Origin: Siphonodentalium dalli
Taxonomy: Eukaryota > Mollusca > Scaphopoda > Gadilida > Siphonodentaliidae
Direction of reading: 5' to 3'
DNA: 64,000 bases
Assembly: GCA_032622095.1 (NCBI GenBank)
Contig: CP136064.1
Coordinates: forward strand, 44,536,989 to 44,600,988
Both the position numbers and the translations under genes were made by a program. Positions 38,501 through 49,745 of this stretch are shown piece by piece. Positions within the stretch are counted from its first letter, which is position 1, and every line of letters starts with the position of its first letter. The notes under the pieces are model-generated. The model made no database searches. It was not told where the DNA came from and was given only the letters and a program-made list of their open reading frames with translations.

Positions 38501-38643
38501 GGCGTATGTTGCGACAAATGCGGAGACTGATTCGATGTAAATTTCATTCATTTGTATTTGAATATTGTGCAGAAAATCGGCGTACCATTGCAGCAGTTAA
38601 TTCGTGAACTTACATGTTAAGGAGTGATTTTACCTACCGCCAT
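26351..38643 (-). CDS. Secreted single-domain C-type lectin (perlucin-like), multi-exon
   Basis: A five-exon minus-strand gene assembled from splice signals: 38643-38638 (candidate), 37258-37222, 34983-34889, 28500-28410 and 26571-26351. Phases run 0, 1, 0, 1 and all junctions keep frame. The product is about 150 residues: a short hydrophobic signal peptide (VLFLLVIGISAQ), the first cysteines of a C-type lectin fold (CYPGYRLEGSKCYKF), the CEVIGGHLAIV block, the GHWVWSTTG block, a long loop with NTQPNGGNC, then WQDETC and a final Cys-Glu before the stop. QPN sits where EPN or QPD selects sugars in known lectins, and WQD replaces the usual WND. By family knowledge it should be secreted and bind glycans in a Ca-dependent way; molluscan perlucins act in shell matrix or immunity. 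Introns total over 11 kb and are full of repeats. Confidence 0.85.
26572..28409 (-). other. Lectin intron 4
   Basis: A 1.8-kb intron with donor GTTAGT and a CAG acceptor. No repeat or nested gene recognised. Confidence 0.7.
28410..28500 (-). CDS. Lectin exon with GGHLA block
   Basis: A 91-nt exon between the acceptor TTATCTACAG and the donor GTTAGT. It encodes GLCEVIGGHLAIVNSSNDQQ then IIEELMKNYA, the canonical helix 1 to helix 2 segment. It ends with one base of a split Ala codon, matching the phase of the last exon. Confidence 0.9.
32060..33560. repeat. TTACCATGGTAA-rich diverged tandem region
   Basis: Words such as TTACCATGGTA, ACCATGGTT and GTACATGAAAACTAC recur throughout. A block starting GTACATGAAAACTACTGGTA at about 32815 recurs at about 33374, both followed by TTAGTTCTGAACAT. 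This suggests an old tandem unit of about 555 bp. It lies in a lectin intron. Confidence 0.5.
33730..34620 (+). repeat. Tandem repeat of about 160 bp, interrupted by a MITE
   Basis: Units contain GGGTGACCTCTAGATGGGAG, GCCATTTTA, TTTTACTCTTTGTATG and ATCATCACCAAACTTC. Two units lie at 33736-34000 and a third resumes at 34502. The MITE at 34005-34497 sits between them. Confidence 0.65.
34005..34497 (+). mobile_element. 493-bp TTAA-flanked MITE, copy 1
   Basis: TTAA at 34001-34004 and 34498-34501 bracket a unit starting AGGTACGGTTGGCC and ending CTCACGTGCCT, so the short inverted ends are AGGYACG. Comparison with the neighbouring tandem unit supports the insertion point. It contains CATAAAGAGCGTTATTTGTT. 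Further copies lie at 49.7 and 59.8 kb. TTAA duplication occurs in the piggyBac, Kolobok and Sola3 groups; I cannot assign one. Confidence 0.85.
34889..34983 (-). CDS. Lectin exon with N-terminal CTLD strands
   Basis: A 95-nt exon between the acceptor TTCGTTTTCAG and the donor GTAATG. It encodes SAVLYCYPGYRLEGSKCYKF then MEEAANWENAR: the first two CTLD cysteines and the start of helix 1. It begins in phase 1 and ends in phase 0. Confidence 0.88.
35590..35870 (+). pseudogene. LINE C-terminal zinc-knuckle remnant
   Basis: The plus strand reads KLRIARWKKSPNDNDMICNI then CNKYL, a stop, then DEYHLVIICSYLDEIIKQYI. The CxxC...H...C knuckle with DEYH matches the C-terminal block of jockey/CR1-type LINEs. 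It is short and broken by a stop, and lies in the lectin intron between the signal-peptide exon and the first CTLD exon. Confidence 0.6.
35965..36600 (+). repeat. Mollusc-type dispersed repeat with CCGT tract
   Basis: Starts with a C12 run and AGCAACGAAGTTGTGGGGGT, then TATACTGGAATCAGCTTGTC and a (CCGT)n/(CTGT)n tract to about 36060. Two diverged units with TTTGTCCGAGCTTTTATTCC and TTTTTCGACTTAGAACATTT follow. I recall this repeat type from molluscan genomes. It shares words with 16160-16800. Confidence 0.6.
37222..37258 (-). CDS. Lectin signal-peptide exon
   Basis: A 37-nt exon after the acceptor TTTTCCCATTTTAG and before the donor GTTAGT. It encodes VLFLLVIGISAQ, a hydrophobic core ending in a plausible Ser-Ala-Gln cleavage site, plus one base of a split Val codon. 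An in-frame stop just upstream of the acceptor shows that an earlier exon is needed. Confidence 0.75.
37283..37451. repeat. Palindromic hairpin E beside a lectin splice acceptor
   Basis: Arms of about 70 bp (TGTGTTATATACACAATGTG..., TTTGTAACGATTCATGTATC) pair almost perfectly around a GC-rich GAGGCGACCTTGGTCGCC core. The hairpin ends only about 24 bases upstream of the signal-peptide exon acceptor, so it occupies the branch-point side of that intron. Confidence 0.9.
38638..38643 (-). CDS. Candidate first coding exon of the lectin (Met-Ala)
   Basis: ATGGCG is followed by the donor GTAGGT and ends in phase 0, exactly what the next exon needs. It would give a signal peptide starting MAVLFLLVIG. 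The exon is so small that this is only the best nearby candidate; another start could lie further upstream. Confidence 0.3.
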
Positions 38644-38672
38644 CTTAATCCGTAGCGACAGGAATACACAAG

Positions 38673-39132
38673 AGGAATCACGGAACTAAATGGTTTCCCA
38701 TAGGCGACAGTGTTAACGTTTCGGCCAAATTCGCTGAATTGAAGCCTGCAGGCCATACCAGTGATGTTTACCCAGCTAGATTGACACCAGTTGATCACGA
38801 AAATGCAAGATAAATCATAGGTCATGTGTTTGCTTTTTAAAATAAATCCCCAAGTGTACGACAGGGCTATCTCACAGCCAAATTTGATCTGGAAAAACCC
38901 AGATCTACAACAGCTAGTTAAATACATTTCCCGCTCACAAAAATCCGTTCCCCCATTCATTCACCAGTTTAAATTATTTAGATATTATGTACAAATCAAA
39001 TAAACGCGATGTCATCCTTTAATAACGTGTCGCATGTATCAGGTGAAGGTCATTCTTCGGTTACCTTCACCTTTAGCATTCCACGGTGTACTCGCTCCCC
39101 GACTCCAGAACACATTTAGCTCCCTGATTCCT
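38673..39132. repeat. 460-bp repeat unit, copy 1
   Basis: Starts AGGAATCACGG and ends CCCTGATTCCTA, so it has short inverted ends (GGAATCA/TGATTCC). A nearly identical copy lies at 40028-40487. It has no convincing gene; frames of about 100 codons on either strand lack family resemblance. It may be a MITE or a segmental duplication, 30 bp from the candidate first lectin exon. Confidence 0.8.
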
Positions 39133-40027
39133 ATATATATGTATATGTGTGAATAACAGCGTTTCTTATAGTATTTTATCAAAATATAGACCATACTGAA
39201 ATCAAAAATGGATTATATCGAGCAGTAGTGGTTTATTTTTCCAATATGAGGCATCCTGAAAATTAGGGTCAATCCTCAAAATAAAGCCAAAAAAATTAGC
39301 TCTTTTTTTCAATTTTACTAGCTAATGCATCTTGTATAACTGAAGTATGTCCTTATATACCATAATATTACTAAATTGAAGAGGAAATGTTAATATACAT
39401 TTTGAGAGGGATATATTGTCCAATTTTAAACCCTTTTCATGCAGAATTTGGCAATTTATAATAAATATTTACCAAAATTAACAGAAAATAAAAATAAAAA
39501 ATATTTTAATAGCAATGTAAAGCAACCATAAGTCAATTTAAATATCGAAACATTATGATACAACATCAGACAAAGCCTCAGGAATGAATTTTACCAGATG
39601 GCAGGGCATACTGTCTGTTTAACAAAGCTGCCATGACAGTTTTGCACGACAGTAACTCTAGTGGTGACGCCATCACCCCCCCCCCCCCGACTTGGGGTGG
39701 AGCTACGGTCCAAGATAAGGCTACTTGGTGCCGGAAAAGCTTAATTGGGTCAAATGACACATTTTCCCAATGGGTGGGGGGGGGGGGCTAACACTCGTCA
39801 AAATTGTGGGGAGGGGGGCTTTAGACCCCCTGACCCCCTAATGGTACCTGACATCCATGCAAAATTACCAGATTTATCACTTTCTTTACTATCTACAGGC
39901 GAATCCATGCGTTTCTTCTTTAAATCTGTCCAAAATGTGGTCATTATCATTTGAAAATAAGAAAATATGGAAATAACAACTTATCATGGCGAGACGTGAA
40001 ATTTCGTAAAATTCAAATTTTTCTTAT
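39133..40027. other. Spacer between duplicated 460-bp units
   Basis: 895 bp, very AT-rich, with a C11-C12 tract near 39668 and a G12 tract near 39777. No gene recognised. Confidence 0.5.
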
Positions 40028-40487
40028 AGGAATCACGGAAATAAATGGTTTCCCATAGGCGACAGTGTTAACGTTTCGGCCAAATTCGCTGAATTGAAGC
40101 CTGCAGGCCATACCAGTGATGTTTACCCAGCTAGATTGATACCAGTTGATCACGAAAATGCAAGATAAATCATAGGTCATGTGTTTGCTTTTTAAAATAA
40201 ATCCCCAAGTGTACGACAGGGCTATCTCACAGCCAAATTTGATCTGGAAAAACCCAGATCTACAACAGCTAGTTAAATACATTTCCCGCTCACAAAAATC
40301 CGTTCCCCCATTCATTCACCAGTTTAAATTATTTAGATATTATGTAGAAATCAAATAAACGCGATGTCATCCTTTAATAACGTGTCGCATGTATCAGGTG
40401 AAGGTCATTCTTCGGTTACCTTCACCTTTAGCATTCCACGGTGTACTCGCTCCCCGACTCCAGAACACATTTAGCTCCCTGATTCCT
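40028..40487. repeat. 460-bp repeat unit, copy 2
   Basis: Same orientation as copy 1 and about 98-99 percent identical by eye. Here the unit is flanked by TATA on both sides (TTATAGGAATCA ... TGATTCCTATA), compatible with insertion at a TA-rich target. Confidence 0.8.
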
Positions 40488-40932
40488 ATACTGAAATGAA
40501 CTACACGCGTTAGTACGGACTGATAAGAGATCTGGGAAACCAAAACATGCTGCGTTGCTATATATAAAAGATTGCACACAAAGCATACACGTGGCGAAGC
40601 CTCATATCAATAAACATTTATTTGTATAACAAACAGTGTGTGCATAGAAACTGAGATTTCAGAATTAGTCCATGCGCACTTTGCGTTTGTTAGTTTATTT
40701 TGGGTCAAATGCCACTTTAAATGGATACGGTCATGTCGTGACACGCGCACAATGTAACAGGACACATACGAAGTGCATTTATTATACTCCTCCCACTTTA
40801 GAATAATTATACGTCACTGATGTGGTCTTATTCAAAACGCCACTCGGAACATTCCCAAAGTAAACATCTAACAAACGTAAGTTTCCTTGATATTAGCGAG
40901 GTTATCTTCAGATCTTGTTATCAGAATGCGAT

Positions 40933-43900
40933 GTCTCCTCTAAATTTTTTCACTTGTTAACAAGAAAAAAAAGTGGCCGCAGAGACTCCAGAGAAGATGG
41001 CGTCCATCATGGCGGCCATTTTTTTTAAATGCACCATGTCTCTTTGATCGCCGTTATAGTAAAGATATTATCACATGCGGTCTTGTTTTCCGCTCGATTC
41101 GTTATGCTAATATGCAACCCTTACACATTAGCTAAAAACCCGACACCAGAATCCAATATGGCGGCCAAGATGGCCGCCGAAATGTGAAAATATGCTATTT
41201 TTCTGACATGTTACCACCTTTCGTTTGTCTCTGTGGGAAAATGTTGGAATCTTTGCGTCATGTTATACATGTATCACATAGAGGAGTCATTGGCGACCAC
41301 ATGGGGTCCATAATATACATTCATTGTGGGATATGTTTGTCCGATATCACGTTTTCCCAAATTCCGGTATAATAGGTCAAAGCCGAATCTGCGTTAATAA
41401 CGCGATGTAATGTTTCGAATCAATGCATGTTATTGCTATTATAACAACACCCATGCATATATATGTGCAGGAGATACTCAAGCTAGGATTCCTCTTATAC
41501 CTGAGTTGAGGAATATTTACCCAAATCCAAGATGGCGGCCAAAATGGCCACCAGAAATAAAAAATCGCCGAAAATTGCCGATTTTAACATAAGTGAGCAT
41601 TATTGTCATGAAAACTCCACACCTGCTTACTATTGTGAGTTGGGAACATTTAGGCGAAGAACTTTCCTTGTACCATATCCAAATAAAAGTACCCCAAATC
41701 CAAAATGGCGCCCACACTGGCGGACAGATTTTGAAAAATCACCGAAATTCCCTCATATTCACATCATTGGGCATTATTGTCGAGACAACTCCATCCATGC
41801 GTACAGTTGAGTTGGAAATACTGAGGTGAAGTAATTACCTTACATCTCAAGCAAGAAATTGTTTTCCAAATCGATGATGTCGGCCAAAATGGCGACCGAA
41901 ATTTGATAATACGCCTACATTCCTTTACTTTCTTAGGATGGGCGTTATTGTTTCGCGATTTCTACCCACCATTACATGTTGATATGTATGAATTATTCAT
42001 TAGGGTTTGGCAAGTGATACTCACAGTCAATATGACGGCCAAACTGGCGGCCAGAAATTGAAAAGAAGCCGATATTATCACATACTAATTTCAACTTGTT
42101 GTCATAATATCGATTTGTATAGACGAAACGGTACATAATATAAGCCATATATTAGTTCCAATGTAAGTCGTAGCCTTTTGGAATGATGAAAACCCACAAT
42201 CGCGATGTGGCATTTCAAAATCCATTTTCCGCTAACGGCTCATACTGGCCGTAACCGTATATAGGTGCGCCGAATAGTCATATTATGACTTCCAAGAACC
42301 AAAACAACAGTACCTGAGCTTATTCTGAATTGCCACATTCAGCATTATCTAGACCCGTTTCCGTCTCTTCGTCAGATTAATCTATCTCACTCACAACAAC
42401 AGTTTACTACACTTCTTTGTAGAAGGGTGCCACTAATCGGAATGTTTCAAACAATACATATGCCGGTGTCCAGCTCACGTGTTTGTTTCGAAAGCTTGGA
42501 ATTCTTAGCGAGCTTCATTCGTGGTATATCTTATGGTATAATTCAGATGCTACATGTGGGGTATAGGCGTCATCTTGTGCGATACACTAGAAAGGTATTC
42601 GTTCGATGCGTATACTAGCTTTCAGAAGGTCCTATCTATCTGCGTATTGTCAGCTTTGGTGACCCAATGGGGATAACAACGTGTACATCTGGTGATCTTC
42701 CCAAACAGCCACTTCCCAATATATGGTTCATCAATTAGCATACTCATCTAATGCACTGACGTACCCGGACAACTTCTGAATATGGCTTCGAATGTTGAAA
42801 GCCCGACATTTGACGGATGCATTTCTGCTAAGGCGTAGAAGACCATAATGCATAATATACCCAAACTCCTTGAACATAATCATAAGAACAAGTTTGTTGG
42901 CGTCCATCAATCGTCTCACCGAACAGATCCAAGCAGATGATAACAATACACACGGTGCTAGTTTGTGGGTATGTGTCATGATAGTGGAAATGAAATTGGA
43001 CCATGACTGCACCGCCCCTTATTTTGTTATGTTTTAGATTCAGACAGGATCTCATGTGTGGCTTTGCTTTCCTTGTATGCTAAGATTGTATGTTCCCATC
43101 CGTTTGGAAGCCGTTCTTAAACAGCTGGACCAGGCGTGTGTCATTGGCTACTGCTGTATAAGCCACACCAAGACTGGAGTGTAGTCTTAAAGGCGATACC
43201 TTTGATAGTTGGTTGATATGTCATACTCACGCTGGGTGGTATGTTTCAAATGCCATCAACAAAAGGGTGAAATGTTCAACGCGAAGTACATCCATAGGAA
43301 TGTTACGTTGATGAGCTCTTGCATTCAGTTCAACAAACGTTGGTACACCAAGTGATTTCTTGGTAACATCACCATTGCGAATATTTTCCTGCATGAGACA
43401 TTAACTGCTATATTCTAAAGTTATATATATAAAGCTATATGACCATAAAGGTCGCGTTCCCCAACGTCCACAGCCATTGCCATCGAGACTGTAAATTGTT
43501 CTTTAAATACATAGTGAAATAAATGCACCACAGTTCCTGACATTTTCTTGAATAACACCGCCAACATACTGACACTAACCCTGAGAGAGGATAACAAAAA
43601 ACGCATACATTCATGCTATAAAGACATTATCCTTCAGTCCATCCGACTGTTTTGAGGGAGGCTAGCATAGCAGTATCCAGACAAAAATGTACGTAGTTGA
43701 ATCAGAAAGGCTTCGAAACGGATGTGGAAATACAATCTTACCACACCAAATAAAACCGACACGCATGACATTCTATATCTTAAACATGCACCAGGTGTAG
43801 GGGTGGTGTATACCGTGGCCCATTTCATTCCCACTATCATGGCTCATGTCCATAAACTAGCACCGCTAGAATTGTTCCTCTCTGCTGGGACATATTCGAC

Positions 43901-45828
43901 GAGACAAATGCGGGGCGGCACACAGTTTGCTTCGGTTCATGGTCAAGAATTGTGGGTAGTCTGTACACTATGGTCTTCTCCTTAGCAGATAGACATCTGT
44001 CCAAGGGAATGAGACAGCTAGCAACCTTCGAAACACTGTCGTAGTTGTCCACATATGCCAATACGTTCGCTGAGTTTGTGAGTTGACGAACCATCTATTG
44101 AGAAGTGGCTAGCTAACTGGTTCGCCAGGTGTACATGTCGTTATCCCCATGGGGTATGAGCCACATACATAGAGATGACCTTCTGTAAGCTTGTATACTC
44201 ATCGGTCATATGCCTTCATAGTTCAAATGACGCACAAATATCATATTTAGCAAATACTTAAAATCGCAAGCTAGACACCGGAAAATGAATTGTTTGAAAC
44301 GTTATGATTAGAGGGACCCTACTCCCAGGAAGTGGTGAATACTTTGTCGGTGTGAGCTACCAAGATTTATCAGACAAAGAAATGGAAGCTGGTCCAGATA
44401 ATTATGGACGTGACGTGGCAAATCAGAATCTGTTATCAGGTAATTGTTCTGATATAACTATTCGGCGCACCTACGATTAAGGCCATTATCGGCGCTAAAT
44501 CGCGATGTGGATTTCGAAATGCCACATCGCGATATAAATTGTGGTTTTCATCTTTCCAGAAGGATACGAGCTATGTTATGCGGTTTGATACCTTCAAGTT
44601 GAACTAGTAGATGGTGTATGTACAGTTTCATCCATACATACCGATATTATGACAAAAAGTTGAAATTAATATGTGCAAATATCGATTTCTTTTCAATTTC
44701 TAGCCGCCAATTTAGCAGCGATCTTGGCTCTGAGTATCAATTGCCAAACCCTAATGAATACTTCATGTCACTATTCCATATCAACATGTAATGTTGGATA
44801 GAAATCGCGAAACAATAACGCCCATCGTAAGAAAGTAAAGGAATGTAGACTTGTTTTCAAATTTCGGTCGCCATTTTGGCCGCCATCTACGATTTGGAAA
44901 ACAATTTCTTGCTTGAGATGTAAGGTAATTACTTCACCTCAGTATTTCCAACTCAACTGTAGGCATGGGTGGAGTTGTCTCGACAATAATGCCCAATGAT
45001 GTGAATATGAGGGAATTTCGGTGATTTTTCAAAATCTGTCAGCCATTGTGGGCGCCATTTTGGATTTGGGGTACTTTTATTTGGATATGGTACAAGGAAA
45101 GTTCTTCGCCTAAGTGTTCCCAACTCACAATAGTAAGCAGGTGTGGAGTTTTCATGACAATAATACTCACTGATGTTAAAATCGGCAATTTTCGGCGATT
45201 TTTTATTACTGGTGGCCATTTTGGCCGCCATCTTGGATTTGGGTAAATATTCCTCAACTCAGGTATAAGAGGAATCCTAGCTCGAGTATCTCCTGCACAT
45301 ATATATGGATGGGTGTTGTTATTATAGCAATAACATTCATTGATTAGAAACATTACATCGCGTTATTAACGCAGATTCGGCTTTGACCTATTATACCGGC
45401 ATTTGGGAAAACGTGATATCGGACAAACATATTCCGCAATGAATGTATATTATGGTCCCCATGTGGTCGAAATGACTCCTCTATATGATAAATGTATAAC
45501 ATGACGCAAAGATTCCAATATTTTCCCACAAAGACAAACGAAAGGTGGTAACATGTCAGAAAAATAGCATATTTTCACATTTCGGCGGCCATCTTGGCCG
45601 CCATATTGGATTCTGGTGTCAGGTTTTTGGCTAATTTGTAAGGGTTGCATATTAGCATAACGAATTGAGCGAAAAACAAGACCGCATGTGATATCACCTT
45701 TACTATAACGGCGATCAAAGAGACATGGTGCATTTTTTTAAAATGGCCGCCATGATGGACGCCATCTTGTCTGGAGTCTCTGCGGCCACTTTTTTTCTTG
45801 TTAACAAGTGAAAAAAATTATAGGAGAC
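40933..45828. mobile_element. 4.9-kb near-complete palindrome
   Basis: Outer arms 40933-42290 and 44450-45828 are inverted copies, roughly 90 percent identical by eye, starting GTCTCCT and CACTTGTTAACAAG. Pairing continues inward at lower identity: 42421-42475 with 44270-44320, 42603-42690 with 44130-44230, and 42838-43012 with 43815-43990. The symmetry centre is near 43400. The arms hold tandem units of about 155-185 bp with paired ATGGCGGCCAAAATGGCG boxes (41155, 41526, 41699, 41873, 42027). No transposase or RT is seen, so it is probably non-autonomous. No target duplication is visible. Confidence 0.75.
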
Positions 45829-46818
45829 CTTAAGGAAGAAAATTAGTGGGGTGAAGTTGAGTCCTGGGGGGGGGGGTGCAGAGGTCGACCAATATATCCT
45901 GGACTAGATGGTGAGTGGCTACATACTTGAGTTAACACCAATTGAATGGGAAGAGTCGATTTTGAGAATATCACAAAATCGCTGGGTTCACTAAGACGGA
46001 ACATGTTCACGTATACTGGACATTTGGACATGGTAAAATATCACAATTCTCGACTAACGACGGGTTAACCTCTCATTGGTGACTATTACACCAAAATAGA
46101 ATATCATACAATAGTGGACACTGATACTACACAGTGACATTTATCATCTGCTGCAAGATGAAATGTCAGCTTCACGACAGCGTGGATCCAGTGTCTGCTC
46201 ATTATAATTCAGTAAGTACACCGTGAGTCCAAGTCTTGTCATGGAAAATGGTATCACGCAGAACTTGGCATGTGTATTCGACAAATACCAAAAAATAACC
46301 ACAAAAGTTTTATTCACAAAATTTGGATAAATATACTGATGGATAATAAAAATGTCATTACAACGTTGTGTATAGTATGTGTGTCTCGTCCAATTTGACT
46401 TTTCACCACAACCTGGACTCGTACAAGAAAAACACATACTGTACAGAACATTGCATAATAACTTTATGATACTAATAAGACTCCCATCAGAATAAAGCAT
46501 ATCCGATGTGTAATAATGCAGACTAGAGTATTCGAAATTCGTAAATTACAACTGCATATATACTCTAGTGTTTGCCCCCTGAATCGTCACGAAATTAACA
46601 TAGTGTCGTATTGCATGCTATAGCTAGGATTTCTGAATAAATATTTTAAAATGACATCCCGTTCCTTAAACGTCCTGGATAGATTAGGAAGTATAAAAGT
46701 TGTTAAGTCAGAGACACCAGTTAACAGCTGAATATATCACCACATTTTTTTTCTTCCGAAGTTAATAATAAGCAATTATTTCATGTGTCTTTTGGGAACA
46801 GTCAAAATTGTTGTCCCG
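45829..46818. other. No feature recognised
   Basis: About 1 kb right of the palindrome. It contains a G10 run near 45870. No gene or repeat supported. Confidence 0.5.
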
Positions 46819-46897
46819 AGGTATCAGGAATGACTATCGAACTGTTGCACAAGGCCGAAGGCCGAGGGCAACAGTTCGATAGTCATTCCTGATACCT
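46819..46897. repeat. Palindromic hairpin F
   Basis: Perfect 30-bp arms (AGGTATCAGGAATGACTATC...) around an ACAAGGCCGAAGGCCGAGG loop. Confidence 0.92.
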
Positions 46898-46974
46898 GAT
46901 ATAAAGCTTTGTTACCCAATACATTTACTTGTATATAATCAGGTCATTGCTAATTAATCTTTAATAGTGTTATT

Positions 46975-47245
46975 TCGAATTATGAGAACTAACTGGAATA
47001 TACCGCCATGTATCTGAATGCAAAAAGCCGAACTAACTAATTGGAATATACCGCCATGTATCTGAATCCGAAAGGTCACGGAAATTGCAAACCATGTAAC
47101 AGTTCGTTCGGGCCAGTCAACAGTTCGCTCGGAGCCAGTCAACAGTTCGTTCGGGTCGGGCAACATTTCACTCGTGACGTCACGAAAGCTGACCGTGATT
47201 GCAAACCGGGAAACAGTTAATTCAGGGCGGGCAACAGTTCGTTGT
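46975..47245 (+). repeat. Short tandem duplications
   Basis: GGAATATACCGCCATGTATC plus flanks is duplicated at about 46993 and 47043. CAACAGTTCGTTCGGGCCAG-like words then recur five times between 47095 and 47245. Non-coding. Confidence 0.65.
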
Positions 47246-47269
47246 GGCGTTACGAACGCGAATTTGGGG

Positions 47270-47669
47270 TTAACCCTTTACCCAACAGAACGGCCCTGTG
47301 CCAATGCATTCTCTTATATATGCGAGTCGACCATAGGTCGCCTCGCATATATAAGAGAATGCATTGGCTTAACACATTAAAAATTATAAAATTGTTAAAG
47401 AATGTAAGAAAAAATGGTAAAAAGTGTTAAAAAAAGATTTTTTTTAGGCCAATGCATTCTCTTATATATGCGAGGCGACCTATGGTCGACTCGCATATAT
47501 AAGAGAATGCATTGGCACAGGGCATAACTGTAACTATCACAATGTGGTCAAGGAGCCGGTTCCAATGATATCCATATTTGTATGGTTCTATTGAGACAGA
47601 CCGAAGATATTTTAGGCTGTTGAAGCTTTATTTGGCCGGTTTTGGCCGGTTTGTTGGGTAAAGGGTTAA
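47270..47669. mobile_element. piggyBac-type MITE with two nested hairpins
   Basis: TTAA at 47270-47273 then CCCTTTACCCAACA; the right end is TGTTGGGTAAAGGG then TTAA at 47666-47669. Inside are two copies of the CCAATGCATTCTC hairpin (about 47303-47370 and 47451-47517) in opposite orientation, separated by an AT-rich centre, so each half is itself a palindrome. The ends differ from the 8.5-kb MITE after the first six bases. Confidence 0.85.
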
Positions 47670-48784
47670 CCAGTTAATTCTAAATCCCAAGATTTACGAA
47701 GTAAAACTCTAATATTGGGTAACAAATTTGTTTCGCATACTGGTTAGTAGTCGATATTTTAAAGACGCACTGTCCAGTTTGACATCATAAAATTACCATT
47801 CTGTAAAATAATAATTAGATCGGACCCATCAACCCTTTAGTATGAGGGGTATATTTGCCAGATATGGACTTTCAGACGAGGAAATTTTGACAAGTTTTGA
47901 TTGTTTTGTCAACCTAGCAAAAACTGATTTAGTTGGTGTCAAATTGGATCTTCGATCTCTAAATATCTTTGCATCGAATCTTTTCTGAAAACATATATTT
48001 ATCGTGAGTTTTCTAGGAGTGTTTATACACATATGTCTTCAAAACGAATTATATATATAGTAATTTAAGATGTGGTATACATGCAATTGCTGGACGAGCA
48101 GAAATATTCCGTCAAAAACAGGGAACATGTCGTTTATATTTGCCGACTGTGATACCAATCGTGTCGAAAAGTAAAGCTACATTGGTATCCGTGGTCGCAT
48201 GTGTCGCTTTATGAGAAAACGTGGGATAACAAAAACGTTTATGTGAAGACCCAATTATCTCCGACGCTTACTTTTGTGTTTTGGCCAATGTGTAGTGGCT
48301 TCTACCAAAGTGACAACTCCCACTCCAGCAAGCTGGTATTTTCACATTGTTTTAATCGCGCAAGAATAACAAAACTGTGCTATAACTGGAGATAGAACAC
48401 CAAGACGAAGACAGAACAATTACATCGTTAGGGTTAATTTGAGGATTGGGTTCCCGCGATATTTATACATTTGTGTCGTTTTATCCATATAAAAAGTGAC
48501 TTCGACTGACCATCCAAGGACGAACACTAACAGGATGTTTTCCAGTAAAACGAGAATTATTTGTTTGGGTATATGCATAATAAAATAAGGTCGAACCTAT
48601 ACCAATCCATCCATATATAAGTGGTTGTGATAGTCAGTTTCGAGTTTCAAAAGACGAAGTTATTATCAAGAACGCACATATTGCGTTCGTATTTAGTATT
48701 CTGTGAATGTCAACACATAGATTAATAAATGTATAATTCTGTGTTCTTACATTCATCAATAACAAGGGCAGCTTCGCTGGCGCA
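47670..48784. other. No feature recognised
   Basis: AT-rich, with short frames only and no gene or clear repeat. Confidence 0.5.
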
Positions 48785-49204
48785 ATCAATAAAGACCCTG
48801 TGCCAATGCTAACAATTTTTCATAAATTTGTCTTACATTCTTTAACAATTTTTATAATTTTTTTATAATATTTTTATAATTTTTTCTTTCATTCTATAAC
48901 AATGTTTATCACGTTTTTTTATATTCTTTAACAATTGTTTTTATCATTTTGTCTATCATTCTTTCACAATTTTTATATTTTTTTCTTACATTCTTTATGA
49001 ATTGTTATCATTTTTTTCTTATATTCTTTAACAATTTTTATCATTTATTTCTTACAATTTTTTATCACTTTTTAAATTTCTTCTTATATTTTTTAACAAT
49101 TACAAAAAATAATATAAAATTTGTTAGGCCAATGCATTCTCTTGTGTATGTGATGTGACTTACGTATAGAAGAGGACATTGGCACTGGGCTTTGAAAGGG
49201 TTAA
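48785..49204. mobile_element. Degraded TTAA MITE with expanded AT-rich tandem core
   Basis: The left side has CCCTGTGCCAATGC and the right side GGCCAATGCATTCTCTTG...CATTGGCACTGGGC, then TTTGAAAGGG and TTAA at 49201-49204. The core is about 300 bp of imperfect TTCTTTAACAATTTTTAT repeats, far longer than in the copies at 8.5 and 47.4 kb. No left TTAA is visible, so that end is eroded. Confidence 0.65.
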
Positions 49205-49745
49205 GTTCAGTAAAATGAGTTGTACTTTATCTATATGAAATTATCATGAAGGGACTTTGCTTCTAGCATTCATGTAGTTTGTGTCTTTGGATACGGTCTG
49301 GTTCGTTGTATATATGCATGGCATATGTTCGAATTGGTCTGTGAAATATAATGAATAAAGCACGCCGTGTCGTTGACTAGACTGGTATAGTACCCATGCA
49401 TATACATGTAGTGTGGTAAGTATAGTTCACCGCCCGATGGGTGACTAACTTGGCGGGGTCAACGACAACACATGTTCTAATAATTATATTCTGTGGAACA
49501 ACGTCCTTCTAGTACACCAGCTTCCTCCATTTCGACATTTTAGCATATTTTTTTATCTTAGAAACTCAATAACGGCGGCGTGCTATTAACACTGTTTATA
49601 CGATTACATTATTCCATTGAGCTATGCTATAAAAGTGCACATTGAAAATTGTATATGGTTGGTTTAGAGTGATGTTGAAAAACTTGAGCAGACGACGGAC
49701 AGACGAACAGATAATATATGTGCAGAAGGATACTCATTGAATTGA

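Noticed and set aside
38634-38960. 108-codon minus frame, repeated at 40013-40315
   Set aside because: It lies in the duplicated unit. Both strands are partly open and no family resemblance was found.
38673-40487. LTR retrotransposon with 460-bp direct repeats as LTRs
   Set aside because: Units do not start TG or end CA, the 895-bp interior has no gag/pol, primer-binding site or polypurine tract, and the units have their own inverted ends.
41410-45353. Mirror-image reading frames of 60-104 codons in the palindrome arms
   Set aside because: They arise from the tandem ATGGCGGCC repeats and occur symmetrically because of the inverted duplication.
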